Under the pieces are notes generated by a model that saw nothing but the letters and a program-made list of their open reading frames with translations, did not search any database and had not been told where the DNA came from. 64,000 bases of DNA, from assembly GCA_010093685.1 (NCBI GenBank), contig MU006218.1, positions 903,766 through 967,765 of the forward strand. Reading direction: 5' to 3'. Made by a program: the position numbers and the translations under genes. Shown here in pieces: positions 11,001 to 21,175 of this stretch (the first letter of the stretch is position 1; each line of letters begins with the position of its first letter). Origin of the DNA: Ophiobolus disseminans (taxonomy: Eukaryota > Ascomycota > Dothideomycetes > Pleosporales > Phaeosphaeriaceae).

Positions 11001-14000
11001 CGGGGGAACTTCTCAACCAGCTGGCATACGAGTTTGCCAGCTTTTGGCATACCGAGGAGCTCGCCCATGCTGGGCGGGTCAAGTCCAAAGTAGCTTGACC
11101 AGTCGACGTCGATACGCTCTGCCTTCTGCATGATATCCCTAGGGCATGTAGGGAACTGTCGAAGAGGTGTCATGGTCGGCCACATACGCTTCTCAGCCAT
11201 CTTGCACATCTCGAGAGCCAACTTTGCGACCTGTGACCAACCCTTCTTCAAGCAGATCTCAAAGATTGCACGAAGAATACGGCCAGCGGATTGTGTTACG
11301 TAGACCAGATCAGCCATGAGCGCGAGTCCGTCGAGTTTGAGTCGCGAGATGTAGGCTTGCAGAAGGACGTTGATCTTAGCTTGCGGCTCCTCAACACCTT
11401 CCTTAACAGGTATTGGTACTCTGCCCAGAAGCTTTGCAAGTTCAAGCTTTTCATCTTGTCGTACTGGGATGTACTTGAACTCCTCGCTCAGCGCGAAGAC
11501 GCGGAACAGCTCGATAGCCGTGATACCGGGTTGGATGTGCATGTTGTATGTCGCCATGGAGTTATGGGAGATGTAGTAGTGAGAAGATATCCTCCCGAGC
11601 TCGGTCGGTTGAAGGGCACCTGTTTTCCTATCGTACTTGACAAGACTGCACTTCTCCAAGATGTGTGCTGCGGCGTGTACGAGATCCACACGCCTTTGCT
11701 CCAGCACCGTGTCATTCTCGTATTCAGGACCTACTCGATAAAGAGCGGGTGATCGAAGCATACGTACAAAGAGATAGGAGTAACCTAGCCAGTCTACAGC
11801 CTCATCTCTGGTGCGTACATTGCCCAGCACGATCTCGGCGTTAAGATTGTCCGCCAGCTTGCCGATAAGTTGCGACTCGATCGGCAGCTGCTGATTAAGG
11901 AGTGATAGGTAGTATTGTATCTCGGCTTGTGTTGTGATGATAATACCCTCACCGTATGTGTCGTACTGTGGACGACCAGCACGACCGAGCATTTGCAGGA
12001 CATCCTGAGGGCTAAGCTCAACCCAGCTACCCTTCTCGGGCGAGTAAATCTGAGTCCCTTTGATGATGACAGTGTGGGCAGGCAAGTTGACACCCCAAGC
12101 TAGTGTTGCTGTGCATACAAGGACTTGGATTGAGCCATCGGCAAACAGATCCTCGACGGTTGTACGATCTGCTCGTGTCATACCGGCATGATGGATACCG
12201 AAACCATAAGGCATGACATCTTTGAGGTCGGCGTTCTGAACCGACTCGGATTCTTCTTTCAGAATCTCTCGGCTTGCAGCATCGGACCGAAGAATCTTGC
12301 CAATGGAATCCTCCTCGAGAGCTTTGTCACGAATGTACTTTGCGGTCTTTGCAGTCTCCTTTCGAGAGTGTACAAAGATGAGCATCTGGTTTCGGTTCTC
12401 ACCTACTTGCTCGAGGACCTTCGTGTAGCAAACGTCGTTCATGATCTTGAGCTGCTTGATAGCCTTCTTATCGGTGACGCCAATGAATTCTTGCTTCAAT
12501 GGGCACGGTCGGAAGGTTCCGTCGAAGTGGAAGAGACCTTTGTCAGGGTCAACGCGTAAAAAGCTGGCTACATCGCGGTAGTTGGGAAGAGTGGCACTGA
12601 GAGCAACAATGCGCACATGATCTCCGGTTTGCTCACTGCGGCGAAGAGTTCTGCTGACAATACTCTCGATGACGGGGCCTCTTTCATCGTGAAGAATATG
12701 AACCTCGTCGATACAAATCAGACGGACCAATTTGATGTAGCTAGTATCTGTCGCTTTGCGCGTGATGACGTCGTACTTTTCGGGTGTTGTGACAATGATC
12801 TGAGTCTCCGCAATTTGCTGCTTTGTGAGTTGGCGATCACCAGTGAGCTCGGCAACCTTGATACCATAAGGCTCAAGACGCTTGCTGAAGTTGCCAACCT
12901 GTTCCGCAACAAGCGCTTTGAGCGGAGCAATATAGACAATCTTGAAGTCGTCGAGAGCAATCTCTCCAGTCTCTGGGTTCCGGTGCTTTCCAATTTCGCG
13001 CAGGATGGTTAGCACAGCAACATTGGTCTTTCCGGAACCAGTGGGCGCGCAGATGAGCATGTTGCCGTCATCATGGAAAGCTGAGGAGTAGGCTTTCGTT
13101 TGAATACGGTTGAGAGACTTGGAGCTACCGAAACCTACACGTGCCCAATCGGGGAGCTCGGAAGTAGGGATGAGTCGTTCGTCGGGGTCGCGCTTCGCCT
13201 TGGGTGCAGGCACGTGAATCTCCTCGTAGCCCTTGAATTGACGGCGCGTCGAGCCTTGTGGTAGCTTCACGCTGGGGTTCGTCATGAGATGGTTGCCTTG
13301 ATCAAAGACGATGTTGTCCAGATTGACCAATTTGCTAGATGGCTGCAAACCACCAACCACGCCGTCAGGCCGAGGAGCATCGGTCATGTCTTCGTCCTTT
13401 ACATCCGGAAGGCTGATGTCTTTCAAATTGAACTTCATCTTTCCTTGTCCTGCGTCTTCAGTCTTGACACCTGTCTCCCTTGCACGCAGCTCTTGGAGAA
13501 TTTGTTGCTGGCCAGCAGCCTTCATCTCCCGCTCAACGGCTGTGCGCTCATCATTGTCTTCTGCAGCTCGTCGCCATCGAGTGACCCAGACAACCCGATC
13601 GCGGTTCAACACGAGCTTGGCGACAAGCTCGTGATGTTCGTAGTCGAAAAGTTCCATAAGATCGTTTTCGATCTCACGCAGGGGCTTCTCCTCTCCGTCT
13701 TCATCGAGTCCTGCAAGAATGTTGAGTGCGTCCCGTGTCTTCTCTTGTTGGGTATGTGCGTCCTCATAGACTTGTCCAATCTGCCGTTGTAACCAAAAAG
13801 CGTCGATTTCGTGTGCGGGGATAAGCTGGTCGCCGTCGCCGTTCCGGTCTGTCGATGCTGCTACATCGCCTTGGATGATCATTTCTTCTGTGTCTGCCAT
13901 CCCGTCTCCACCCTCTCGATCCTCGCCGCCAATCTGCTCTACTGCAGTCTCGGCCTCGTCTTCTTCATCCGAGGTGTCGGCATCTCGGACTTCGAAGGTT

Positions 14001-14710
14001 TCAGCTCCCTCTTCATCGTCCTCATCTTCGTCGAACACGACAGCGACACCCTGATTGTCGCCGTTCTCGGCACCATCACCGTCGGCCATTTCCTCGTCCT
14101 TCTCTTCATCGTCGTCCTGCGCATTATAGTCGGTGATCTTCTTGCCCAGGTTGACCAACTCGTTGAACTCCTTTGGGCCGAAAGAGGTGCCGAGTAGATC
14201 GTCAATCTCCTTCTTCTTGTCAAAGTCTTTCAGGCTGTCATCCTTCAAGTACTCCAAAACCGCATCGGCAGCGCTTCTTGTAGTTGCGACCGGGACGTCT
14301 CCGAGGGACTTGCTGACGATAGTTGTTATGAGCTCAAAGGTCGCGCGTGTTGCAGGTGTGCGCGGTCTGTAGGTAAGACCTTCGATGTTGAAGTCGACGG
14401 TGGCTATGGCCCCAAATGCGCCGCCATCGTCCCTCTTCCTCTTCCGCTGTTCACGGTCGAGGACATCACCTCCTTCTGTCAGACTCCCGCGCTCAACACC
14501 CGGTCCCTTGGCCTTCTTCTGCTCTGTGGGCGCCCTGTCTCGCGCTGTTCGACCTCCCATGTCCCGAATGTTTATTCGGCCTGCGAGCGACTCGGGATCG
14601 CCAGTGTGCTCGTCCGGTCGGCGCGTCGTAAACCGACGGTCCGCCTGCAGGACCAAATTGGACATGGCCGCATATTTGAATTGCGCGAGGTTGTTCGGGT
14701 TTTGCGCCAT
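8087..14710 (-). CDS. BRR2: U5 snRNP RNA helicase Brr2
   Basis: A single uninterrupted frame of 2207 residues, close to the usual family length. Brr2 unwinds U4/U6 snRNA during spliceosome activation and remains in the U5 snRNP. The protein has an acidic N-terminal region, then two Ski2-like helicase cassettes, each followed by a Sec63 domain. The first cassette has an intact Walker A (APTGSGKT, about residues 550-558) and DEVH box (about 665). The second is the degenerate cassette typical of Brr2: GASAGIGKT at about 1400-1408 and DELH at about 1510. The C-terminus ends in an acidic run. The start ATG is followed directly by the conserved NLAQFKYAAMSNLVLQADRR stretch, so it is well supported. 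The lack of introns in so long a gene is common in fungi. It lies back to back with PFA4, 445 bases away. Confidence 0.97.
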   Translation of the reverse strand: MAQNPNNLAQFKYAAMSNLVLQADRRFTTRRPDEHTGDPESLAGRINIRDMGGRTARDRAPTEQKKAKGPGVERGSLTEGGDVLDREQRKRKRDDGGAFGAIATVDFNIEGLTYRPRTPATRATFELITTIVSKSLGDVPVATTRSAADAVLEYLKDDSLKDFDKKKEIDDLLGTSFGPKEFNELVNLGKKITDYNAQDDDEEKDEEMADGDGAENGDNQGVAVVFDEDEDDEEGAETFEVRDADTSDEEDEAETAVEQIGGEDREGGDGMADTEEMIIQGDVAASTDRNGDGDQLIPAHEIDAFWLQRQIGQVYEDAHTQQEKTRDALNILAGLDEDGEEKPLREIENDLMELFDYEHHELVAKLVLNRDRVVWVTRWRRAAEDNDERTAVEREMKAAGQQQILQELRARETGVKTEDAGQGKMKFNLKDISLPDVKDEDMTDAPRPDGVVGGLQPSSKLVNLDNIVFDQGNHLMTNPSVKLPQGSTRRQFKGYEEIHVPAPKAKRDPDERLIPTSELPDWARVGFGSSKSLNRIQTKAYSSAFHDDGNMLICAPTGSGKTNVAVLTILREIGKHRNPETGEIALDDFKIVYIAPLKALVAEQVGNFSKRLEPYGIKVAELTGDRQLTKQQIAETQIIVTTPEKYDVITRKATDTSYIKLVRLICIDEVHILHDERGPVIESIVSRTLRRSEQTGDHVRIVALSATLPNYRDVASFLRVDPDKGLFHFDGTFRPCPLKQEFIGVTDKKAIKQLKIMNDVCYTKVLEQVGENRNQMLIFVHSRKETAKTAKYIRDKALEEDSIGKILRSDAASREILKEESESVQNADLKDVMPYGFGIHHAGMTRADRTTVEDLFADGSIQVLVCTATLAWGVNLPAHTVIIKGTQIYSPEKGSWVELSPQDVLQMLGRAGRPQYDTYGEGIIITTQAEIQYYLSLLNQQLPIESQLIGKLADNLNAEIVLGNVRTRDEAVDWLGYSYLFVRMLRSPALYRVGPEYENDTVLEQRRVDLVHAAAHILEKCSLVKYDRKTGALQPTELGRISSHYYISHNSMATYNMHIQPGITAIELFRVFALSEEFKYIPVRQDEKLELAKLLGRVPIPVKEGVEEPQAKINVLLQAYISRLKLDGLALMADLVYVTQSAGRILRAIFEICLKKGWSQVAKLALEMCKMAEKRMWPTMTPLRQFPTCPRDIMQKAERIDVDWSSYFGLDPPSMGELLGMPKAGKLVCQLVEKFPRLEIEATPRPVTRSLLRLELLIRPNFVWDESLHGASEAFWILVEDCDGEQILFHDQFILRKDYAHGEVNEHLIELTVPIDEPMPPNYFITVLSDRWMASETKLAVSFQKLILPAKFPAHTPILDLQPLPVSALKRKEYMGLYENIGRFNKVQTQTFNSLYTSDDNVLIGASAGIGKTLCAEFAILRHWASDNEGRIVYLAPFQELVDNQYKNWNERLSRLGGGKDVVKFTGETTADLRLLEKGDLILATPSQWDSISRQWQRRKNVQTVALLITDELHMLGGSGGHVYEIVVSRMQAMAAQLESKLRIVGLSVSLSNARDIGEWIGATKHTIYNFSPAIRAVPLELKIQSFTIPHFPSLMMAMARPTYSAITQLSPDKPAMVFVPNRKQARNSSIDLFAACVADDEEDRFLNVDLEEIQPIIEKINEQALATSLSHGIGYFHEALNKFDKKAVQHLFKVGAIQVLIVSRDSCWEVDSSAHLVVVQGTQFYEGREHRYVDYPISEILQMFGKAGRVGQDKSAKGVLMLPAVKREYYKKFLNEALPIESYLHDYLHDAFVAEISSKTIESTQEAVDWSTYTYYYRRLLANPSYYNLHDTSHEGLSAHLSELVEQTLKELSDANLIEHDEEEDAIEPLNPCMIAAYYNISFITMQTLMMSLNGRTSLKGVLEIITAATEFEDIQIRRHEDHILGRIYDRVPFKMQEPSFETPHFKAFVLLQAHFSRMQLPIDLAKDQEIVLRKVLNILSASVDVLSSEAHLNAMSAMELSQMVVQAMWQKDSPLKQIPHFDNDTVKAAQKFTINDVDDFINAMDEEENPDYKKLIKALEVDQRQLADIANFTNNYYPNIELEHELVDPEDIASNSPAQLRVKITRNLDEDEELKTEVHAPFYPADKTESWWLVVGDQKEHSLLAIKKVSIARKLETVLEFTLEKPGSHELTVYLVSDSYLGVDQAPTFQVEAAEGMDEDSEDEE

Positions 14711-15155
14711 GATGTCGGTGGGTATCTCAGTATTGCGCGCGACGTGCGCTTTTAGGGTCGCCTCGTAGCCGTGTCCTCGAAGAGTGCGACTTGTCTTTGC
14801 GCAACTCTAAAGCCGCAAGAGTCGCAAGTCAGGGAAATGAAGGTAATGCGGGTATTAGAGGAATTGGGCAGTGGGTGCGCCCTGAAGTGGGTTGGAGTGA
14901 GCGGCGAAGTGGACTTCAAGAAAATCTGGAGCTCTGACCACGAACAGGCTACGACGTCACGTGCTGTGACTACCACCTCAACATTCAAGAACCACCGAGA
15001 TCTCAAAAGACCAAAACCAAACGCACACGATCAATTGCAACGGCGATCCTCACGTATTCAGCTCAGTCATCATCGTATGATGGACTTGCTGTCAGAATAT
15101 TCGACAACGTAAAAGTTCCACTCTCGTCTGTCATTCCCTCACATCTCGTCCCAAC
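14711..15155. promoter_or_regulatory. Divergent promoter region BRR2/PFA4
   Basis: The 445 bases between two divergent starts must hold both promoters. No specific site is claimed. The stretch before the PFA4 ATG is pyrimidine-rich, as usual for fungal leaders. Confidence 0.5.
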
Positions 15156-16804
15156 ATGGAGCTCTCTCACCTCGCCGTACCCTCCGTATACGGTCTAATC
15201 TTCTTCCTCGGCTACCCATCCCAATGGATGCTCATGCACCTCGAGCCTTCCCCCTTGACAAAGAATGAACTCATCGCCGCAAATGTCATCCTAGTGTTAA
15301 TTCTTGTCACATACACTCAATCGGTATTCGTCGACCCAGGCACAATCCCAAAAGACTGGGCTGAAACTCAAGAGCAAGGAGTCTCAGACGAGAAGAAAGA
15401 AGTAGCGAAGAAGAGCAGGAAGTGGTGTCGAAAATGCGATGCTGCGAAGCCGCCGCGTGCGCATCATTGCAAGGCGTGTAAGAGGTAAGATATTTCAGTC
15501 AGAAAAGATTTCATTTCGTAGTACTCGGCGTCACTGATGATGCGATCTGCGGATACTCGTAAAATCTAAGCAAGGACTTTATAAGTGTTCTGTATCCATC
15601 CCGATATCATCCAGCTACAAGCGAGTGCTTCAAGCATCTGCACACAAGCACATCTATTCCTCTTGTCTGTGTCTCCACCAAGCTGTATCAATCCGACCAC
15701 ACTCCAGCTATAAGTGTCAACATCTACGCACAAGCCCATCTACTCCTCTATCTGCATCCATTCTACCCCACCCCACCGCCAAACATTCTACACATGACTA
15801 ACCCCCAAACCAGATGCATCCCCAAAATGGACCACCACTGCCCCTGGACCGCAAACTGCGTCTCCCACACCACATTTCCCCACTTCCTGCGCTTCCTCCT
15901 CACCACCACCCTCGGCCTCACGCTCCTCCAATCCCTCCTCTTCACCCGCCTGCACCACCTCTGGATAAACCGCGACATGCCCGCCTACCTGGGCCCCTCA
16001 CCCTTCCAACTCTTCCACCTCTTCGCCACGCTATTCGTAAACACAGTCACGCTCTTCGCCGTCGGCATCCTCTGCGTACGGAATATGTGGTGTCTAGCCG
16101 TCAACACGACGACGATCGAGGGCTGGGAAATCGAGCGGCATCGCACGTTGTTGCGGCGGGCTAGGCATTTTGGGGGCTATCTGGAGACGCCGGATGGTGA
16201 GGCGGTGCGGATTAGGAAGCAGGAGTTTCCGTACGATGTGGGTATCTTCTCAAATATTGCGCAGGGAATGGGGTCCGCGAATCCGCTGCAGTGGATTAAT
16301 CCATTTGCGCCGACCCCTTCAGTCGCGAGTGGACTGAGCTTCGAGATGAATGGGTTCGAAGATGAGGGCACGGTGTGGCCGCCCCCGGACCCGGATCGGG
16401 CGTATAAGAGGCATGCGAGGGCCGTGAATGGGGGTGCGTTTGTGTATGAGAAAGAGGATCTATCGACTACAGACACCATGGCGGCGTTTAAGGCAAGGCA
16501 GGCAGAGGACGTGGTAAGGAGGCGGAAGCCGTTTGTGGAGAGATTGGAGGAAAGCGTTGCGAAGCAGGATGAGGGGGATGAGTACGAGTACAGTGATGAT
16601 GCTAGTGAGCAGGCAGAAGAGCAGGAAAAGTATGCGGATGGGGAGGGCGAGGAAGGGTGGCGCAACTCTGAGGGCGAGAGACTCCAGGACTTTGGCGTGG
16701 ATGAGGATGTGGAGTTTTATGATGAGCAGGAGGATGAGATTCCGCTGGCGGAGCTCATTGCACGGAGACGAGCGGCGTCCAATGCTGCATCAGTACCAGC
16801 ATAA
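15156..16804 (+). CDS. PFA4: DHHC palmitoyltransferase Pfa4
   Basis: The exons are 15156..15484 and 15814..16804, giving 439 residues. The join restores the cysteine-rich domain: CRKCDAAKPPRAHHCKACKR in exon 1 continues as CIPKMDHHCPWTANC in exon 2. The catalytic cysteine is about residue 119. Two membrane segments lie before the domain and two after it, followed by the TTxE-type motif (NTTTIEGWE) and the long acidic cytosolic tail typical of Pfa4. Family members S-acylate membrane proteins in the ER; yeast Pfa4 modifies chitin synthase Chs3 and amino-acid permeases. The intron is 329 nt, long for this window, and contains an internal duplication (see the repeat at 15610). The tail is rich in Asp and Glu and probably disordered. 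Confidence 0.93.
15610..15760 (+). repeat. Imperfect tandem duplication inside the PFA4 intron
   Basis: Two related blocks, about 15610..15677 and 15703..15760, share the order tccagct, caagc/gtc, catctgcacacaagc-like, catctattcctct and ctgtgtctcca-like words. Substitutions and a small length difference separate them. The copies are about 90 nt apart and account for much of the intron's unusual length. Confidence 0.6.
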
Positions 16805-17252
16805 TCATAGCGTCCGTAGGCCATATTCATGATAAAGTGAGTGGTTCAGTCTACTACAAGACCTGCGTGAGCCCTCAAGTCTAGTCCAATAATTCAGCAA
16901 GGAGAATACAAGTACGCATGATAATCCGATATTTGTGCCCATTTCACGCCAGTCACCTCAGCCTATACCATACAGTCAACACCTCCATCCTGCGCCGACG
17001 TTGACATCAAACAAGGCGAGGTTAAATACCGTTCCGAATTGAAAATTGAAATCCGTCTTCCTGTGCAAAAGGATACTTCAACGCCCAAATTCTGATTTCG
17101 GGTAGACTTAAGCACACGTCATTTAGATTCCACCTTAGATTCCACACGCCGTCTCTTCGTTTTCCGGTGACCAGTATGTCGACCACATCGTCGTGATAGA
17201 TTTTGGTTAGATTGTGCTGAATCTGGGTACCCGGAGCGCGACGCGGCGCTTC
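16805..17252. other. Convergent 3' region between PFA4 and HAP3
   Basis: About 450 bases holding the 3' ends of two convergent genes. No coding signal was seen. Confidence 0.5.
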
Positions 17253-18326
17253 CTAGTAGTCGCCGGCGCCGTTTCCGTTGTGGACCGAGTAGCCAAAGGC
17301 TGTGCCGTCGTTTTCGGCCATGTCGTTGTCGCCGCTCAGTACATGCTGTTCCGCATTTGCTGGGCCGCCTGGGTTGGCCCCGCTGGGCCCGGCTGCACCG
17401 AACTGCCCGGCAGGCTTGTTCTGATTTGCGAGGAGGGTCTTGTCCCACCAATCAGTACCTCAGTTAGGACAAACATCTTCGCCAATGTTACGGCAACAAA
17501 GGAGACTGTAACAGGGGCTACGACAGGGATATCAAACTTACTTCGCGATACCGAGAGAGGTAGATCTTCAAGGCCTCCGAGTAGTTCTCGAAGCCAAGAG
17601 AGGTCATAGCGAAGAGGATGTCCTCGCCGTTGACCGTCTTGCGCTTCTCCTGCTGGCACTTTTCGGAGGCTGCCACATGGATCAGTGCGTGTTACACGGA
17701 ATGATTGTGCAAACTACTGACCTTCGCTGGTGATGAAGGAGATGAACTCGCTCACACACTCCTGCATGCATTCCTTTGCCTCTTTTGCAATCTTGGCGTT
17801 GTCGGGAAGTGCCATCTTCATGATGCGGGCGACTGGAGCAAAGTTACGGATGTTAGCATCGGATGCAGTAGCGGTGGTGTTTGTGCCCTTGGGCGTGGTC
17901 TGTGGCGGGGAAGTGGACGAGTGTGGAGACGAGGACGACATGGCGCTGGCTGCAGGGCTGCCGGCTCTCAGGTACACGGCGACTCTGAGTGGCTCGCGAC
18001 TCTCACACTCGTGCGCACGATTGGAGGATATGTCGGCATCCAGGTCCACCCGTGGGCAGCAATCCGTCGACGTGCAGATGGAGCGAGGCAGCGCGCAAAT
18101 CAGACGGCGGGAGGGGGTAAGGGACAGTATACGCACCATTGGCGATTGGGAGCCATCGATCCTGCTCCTTGACTTCGAATTCGTACCCGAGACCCTGAGC
18201 TTGTGCGTCTGCGCCTTCTCTGTCCATGTGTGCCTCTTCTCCGTCAGGCGACTGGGCTGGTACGACATCCTCTTTAATGTTCTTGGACAGCATGGACCCC
18301 TGCAGCTTCTCCGGTGTGGACGACAT
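17253..18326 (-). CDS. HAP3: CCAAT-binding factor subunit HapC/Hap3 (NF-YB)
   Basis: Four exons, 18137..18326, 17722..17832, 17542..17669 and 17253..17438, give about 204 residues. The joins rebuild the NF-YB histone fold: EVKEQDRWLPIAN, then VARIMKMALPDNAKIAKEAK, then ASEKCQQEKRKTVNGEDILF, then ALKIYLSRYRE. This subunit pairs with HapE (NF-YC), and the dimer binds HapB to recognise CCAAT boxes. In fungi the complex controls respiration, nitrogen and iron genes. The last acceptor is uncertain: CAAG at 17439/17440 keeps the frame into LLANQNKPAGQF, but a slightly different site is possible. The Gly/Asn-rich tail ends at TAG 17253..17255. Three CCAAT motifs lie within 1 kb upstream. Confidence 0.9.
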
Positions 18327-20169
18327 GCTAGCGGCGTGGTGCCTCGAGGAAGCGTGTGCGCTGGCGGCCTGCGCAATTATTCGCTGGCGTCCACGTCACT
18401 GGGGACGATGCGATGGCTTGGCGGCCGAGTCTGCGACCGCTGTGTAACGCGCTGAGGTCTGACGGGGATGCGGTTAGCGGCATGCGAGAGGGAGCTTGGG
18501 ATGCAGCTAACGTACGCTGAGGGCGACGAGTGGGAGCGGGCGCGCGCAAGGGAGGCGCGATGCGTGAACTGGCGGGCGCTGCAGGACAGGCAGGAGCGGG
18601 TGGTGAAGGGAGGAAGTCGCAGGCGAGTGAGGCAGGCGCGACAGGACGACGCTGTTGCTGTTGGGCACTGGATGCGGAGCCAGGGTTGCTGCGCGGTGGT
18701 ACGAGGTCAGTGATGGGACGGGCGGCGGTGGGACGGCATGCAGGTGCGCGGCTGGGCAGCAGAGCAGAGGGGGTCAACGGGGCTTCTTCGAGCGCGGTGC
18801 TGTCAGTGTCTTCGTCAGTGAGGCTATCTGACGGTTGCGCTCGCAGAGGTGAATGCAATGACGCGCCGGGCCAATGGGAGCGTGTCGCAGCGCAGAGGGA
18901 CTTCAGCCTTGGGGAGCTTGGACGCGCAGGTCGTGTGGGCGGCTGTGGGATTTTCGGCGGTGAGCCAATGTCGAGCGGGCGCCAGGGAAATGAGGGTGCC
19001 CGCGCGAATCACAGCGTCTTGTCGTCGGAACTACCTGCATATCGTTCATCGTAGCTACTGCCCGTCTACAGTGAACCATCCACCTCAACTCGCTCAGATT
19101 AAATCTCTTTGCATTTACAGCATTCTGCGGGTACAGTAGCAGACAGTCCCGCTAGCACCTCATGCACCGTGATGCAGGCCCTGGAGACGGTGGGGAGCCA
19201 GCCTCACTGCCTGCCATTGCAGCTGCGGAGCTTCGTCGCCTCCCATTGGGAGATAGTCGAGCATCCGCTCCATCTCAACTACACATGTTCGACAAGGCGT
19301 CCCGCTACCAAGATCTGTAGATCGCTCCTTCCTAAACTCGTAGGGTGCGATACTCAGCAACACCTCTCGACCTCCACGCCGTGAAGCGCACGGCAGTGCC
19401 GGCCCAGGGTCCAGCAGGCCTTGCAGCCGGATTACTCCTCGACGCCGTGCGTTGTCCCGCCATTCTAGCATCATCCTGGGTAAACTACATGACACGCCAA
19501 CTCAGGCAGTTCATCGAGCGTTTTCGCGTGGGGAAGTGCCGTCCTTGTTGGGCCTCATTGCAGCGCAACTTCACTCACCTCTATCCCGTCTCCAACACTC
19601 CAGCCACTCACCGGTCTGCCCTGTGCAGCTGTTCCATCATCCTGCTGGTATCCTATGAGCTGGCTGCCCATGCTCATGGGATGCAAGCGTCAGGCAGGGC
19701 GTCGATCTCACTTGCTTCACGCCAACGCATTGTGCAGGAAGCGTTGGCCAAGCCATGCAGGATACCGGCAGTCTGGGTTGAGGTGGAAGATGTGAGTTTG
19801 CACGTGGAAAAGCAAGTGAGTGGGGCGCTATACGTTGATTCTGACGTTGTGGCGCGCTCGTAGGTATGCCTCCAGCTCTGCCTAGTGACGAGCGAGCTAT
19901 ATGCGTGGCAGATATAGCTCAACACTCCATACCTCTCTGCTAAATGACGTTAAGAGGGGTGTCGCGAGCAAGTCTAGGCTTCGCTGAGACAGCCCTCAAA
20001 CGTCCAAGCCTAATACCTCGACAACTGCTATGCCTCCTACTCCTGCCACTTCCATACTCAGCTGCTCGTGATCTTGTTGCAGTGCTCTCCTGCACGACGC
20101 CATGTGCCCCAAACTTGAGTCGTGTATTCATCCGGTCGTAGTCTGACTGCATGAACTATACTCGACCTT
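18327..20169. other. Long intergenic region upstream of HAP3, with CCAAT boxes
   Basis: About 1.8 kb without a recognised gene. The part nearest HAP3 is strongly C-rich on the minus strand and contains a proline/alanine-rich open frame (18328..18858) ending just before the HAP3 ATG. I take this as leader composition, not a protein gene. CCAAT occurs at 18871..18875 and 18965..18969, and in reverse (ATTGG) at 19245..19249. The remainder up to the prefoldin gene shows nothing. Confidence 0.45.
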
Positions 20170-20799
20170 CTACTCGGGTTGTTGAACCACCTGGACATTG
20201 TTCTTCTTCTGTTGCTGCCTGTTAGCGTTCTGGTCGAGCGTGGGTATGTCCCGAGCAGCATCAGACGTACCTTCCATTTCTCCATGTCGTCCTGCTTGGT
20301 CTTGTACTGCTTGACCATCTCTTCTAGCGCCTTCTTCAAGCCGTCAGAGTTGGTCTTGAGAATAGGCACCACTTCCTTGACCGTCCGCTCAGTCAGGACA
20401 CCATTGATCATGCGGAAGCACTTCCGGTCTCCGGGCAGCGGTTCTAGAGTCTCCAAAACAAGCCTTGAGGGTGTTAGTTGTCATCATGCTGCATGAGCGA
20501 TATAGCGGTGAACAGAGGTGTGGTGAATACGTAAAGAAGGATGCGAGCTGACGCGGGACAAGAAGCGGTGTATATGCAAGGAGATGTAGTCAAACTCTGT
20601 CAGTAGCTCAACTAATGACACTTACTTGTGTTCTTCTGTCTCTTGCTCGATTTCGCCGATCTTCTGGGCAATGTTTTGTAACGTGCTCTTGTAGTTTTGA
20701 TATGTGGTTTGAAGCTCTAATTCCCGTCAATATTTGCGACACGTATTCTGGGAGACGAGACTGACCCTGCTGCTTCTTGAGCTGTACTTGTGACGCCAT
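20170..20799 (-). CDS. GIM4: Prefoldin subunit 2
   Basis: Four exons, 20766..20799, 20626..20716, 20271..20463 and 20170..20214, give 120 residues, normal for a beta-type prefoldin. The protein starts MASQVQLKKQQELQ and continues as an N-terminal coiled coil (IAQKIGEIEQETEEHK). The conserved hairpin follows (LETLEPLPGDRKCFRMINGVL, with ERTVKEVVP next), then the second coiled coil ending in a polar tail. Prefoldin is a jellyfish-shaped hexamer that passes unfolded actin and tubulin to the CCT chaperonin. All introns have GT-AG ends and consistent phase. The gene is divergent from CMC2, 376 bases away. Confidence 0.93.
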
Positions 20800-21175
20800 G
20801 TTGATTCTAGAATTTTCGAGGGACCTTTGATCGAGTTTGGTGTTCCGCCAGAATGCGGGGGGCTTCGGAGGTGGTGAGAGATGTATGGAGATGGTCGTGT
20901 GCGATATTTACAGATTTTCTCAGTCGCGTGATAAGAGAGAAGATGGAGCAATATCTGTCAGGCAGTGTCCGATTTGTGAATGTTGATTCGAGGTTTAGTC
21001 GTGGAGATGTAGTGGAGGCTCTCACGCTCGGACGCATTTCACGAGAAATGTTCCCTCCCGATTAGTCGGAAAGAGAAGCAACTTCAAGTCCACGCCACCG
21101 CGTCGCAACAACCTGCAGGGCCTCAAGCAACCTCCAACGCCTGGAATTCAATCTGACCAGACCTTCGCAATCGCA
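20800..21175. promoter_or_regulatory. Divergent promoter region prefoldin 2/CMC2
   Basis: 376 bases between two divergent start codons. No individual site is claimed. Confidence 0.45.

Noticed and set aside
12617..14197. Several plus-strand open frames inside BRR2
   Set aside because: They are antisense shadows of the conserved Brr2 coding sequence and have no independent support.
18328..18858. Minus-strand proline/alanine-rich open frame of 176 codons just upstream of HAP3
   Set aside because: Its composition follows the C-rich strand bias of the region. It has no family features and ends two bases before the HAP3 ATG, so it is treated as leader sequence.
19345..19863. Plus-strand open frame of 172 codons between HAP3 and the prefoldin gene
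   Set aside because: No family similarity or hydrophobic pattern suggesting a real protein, and poor start context.
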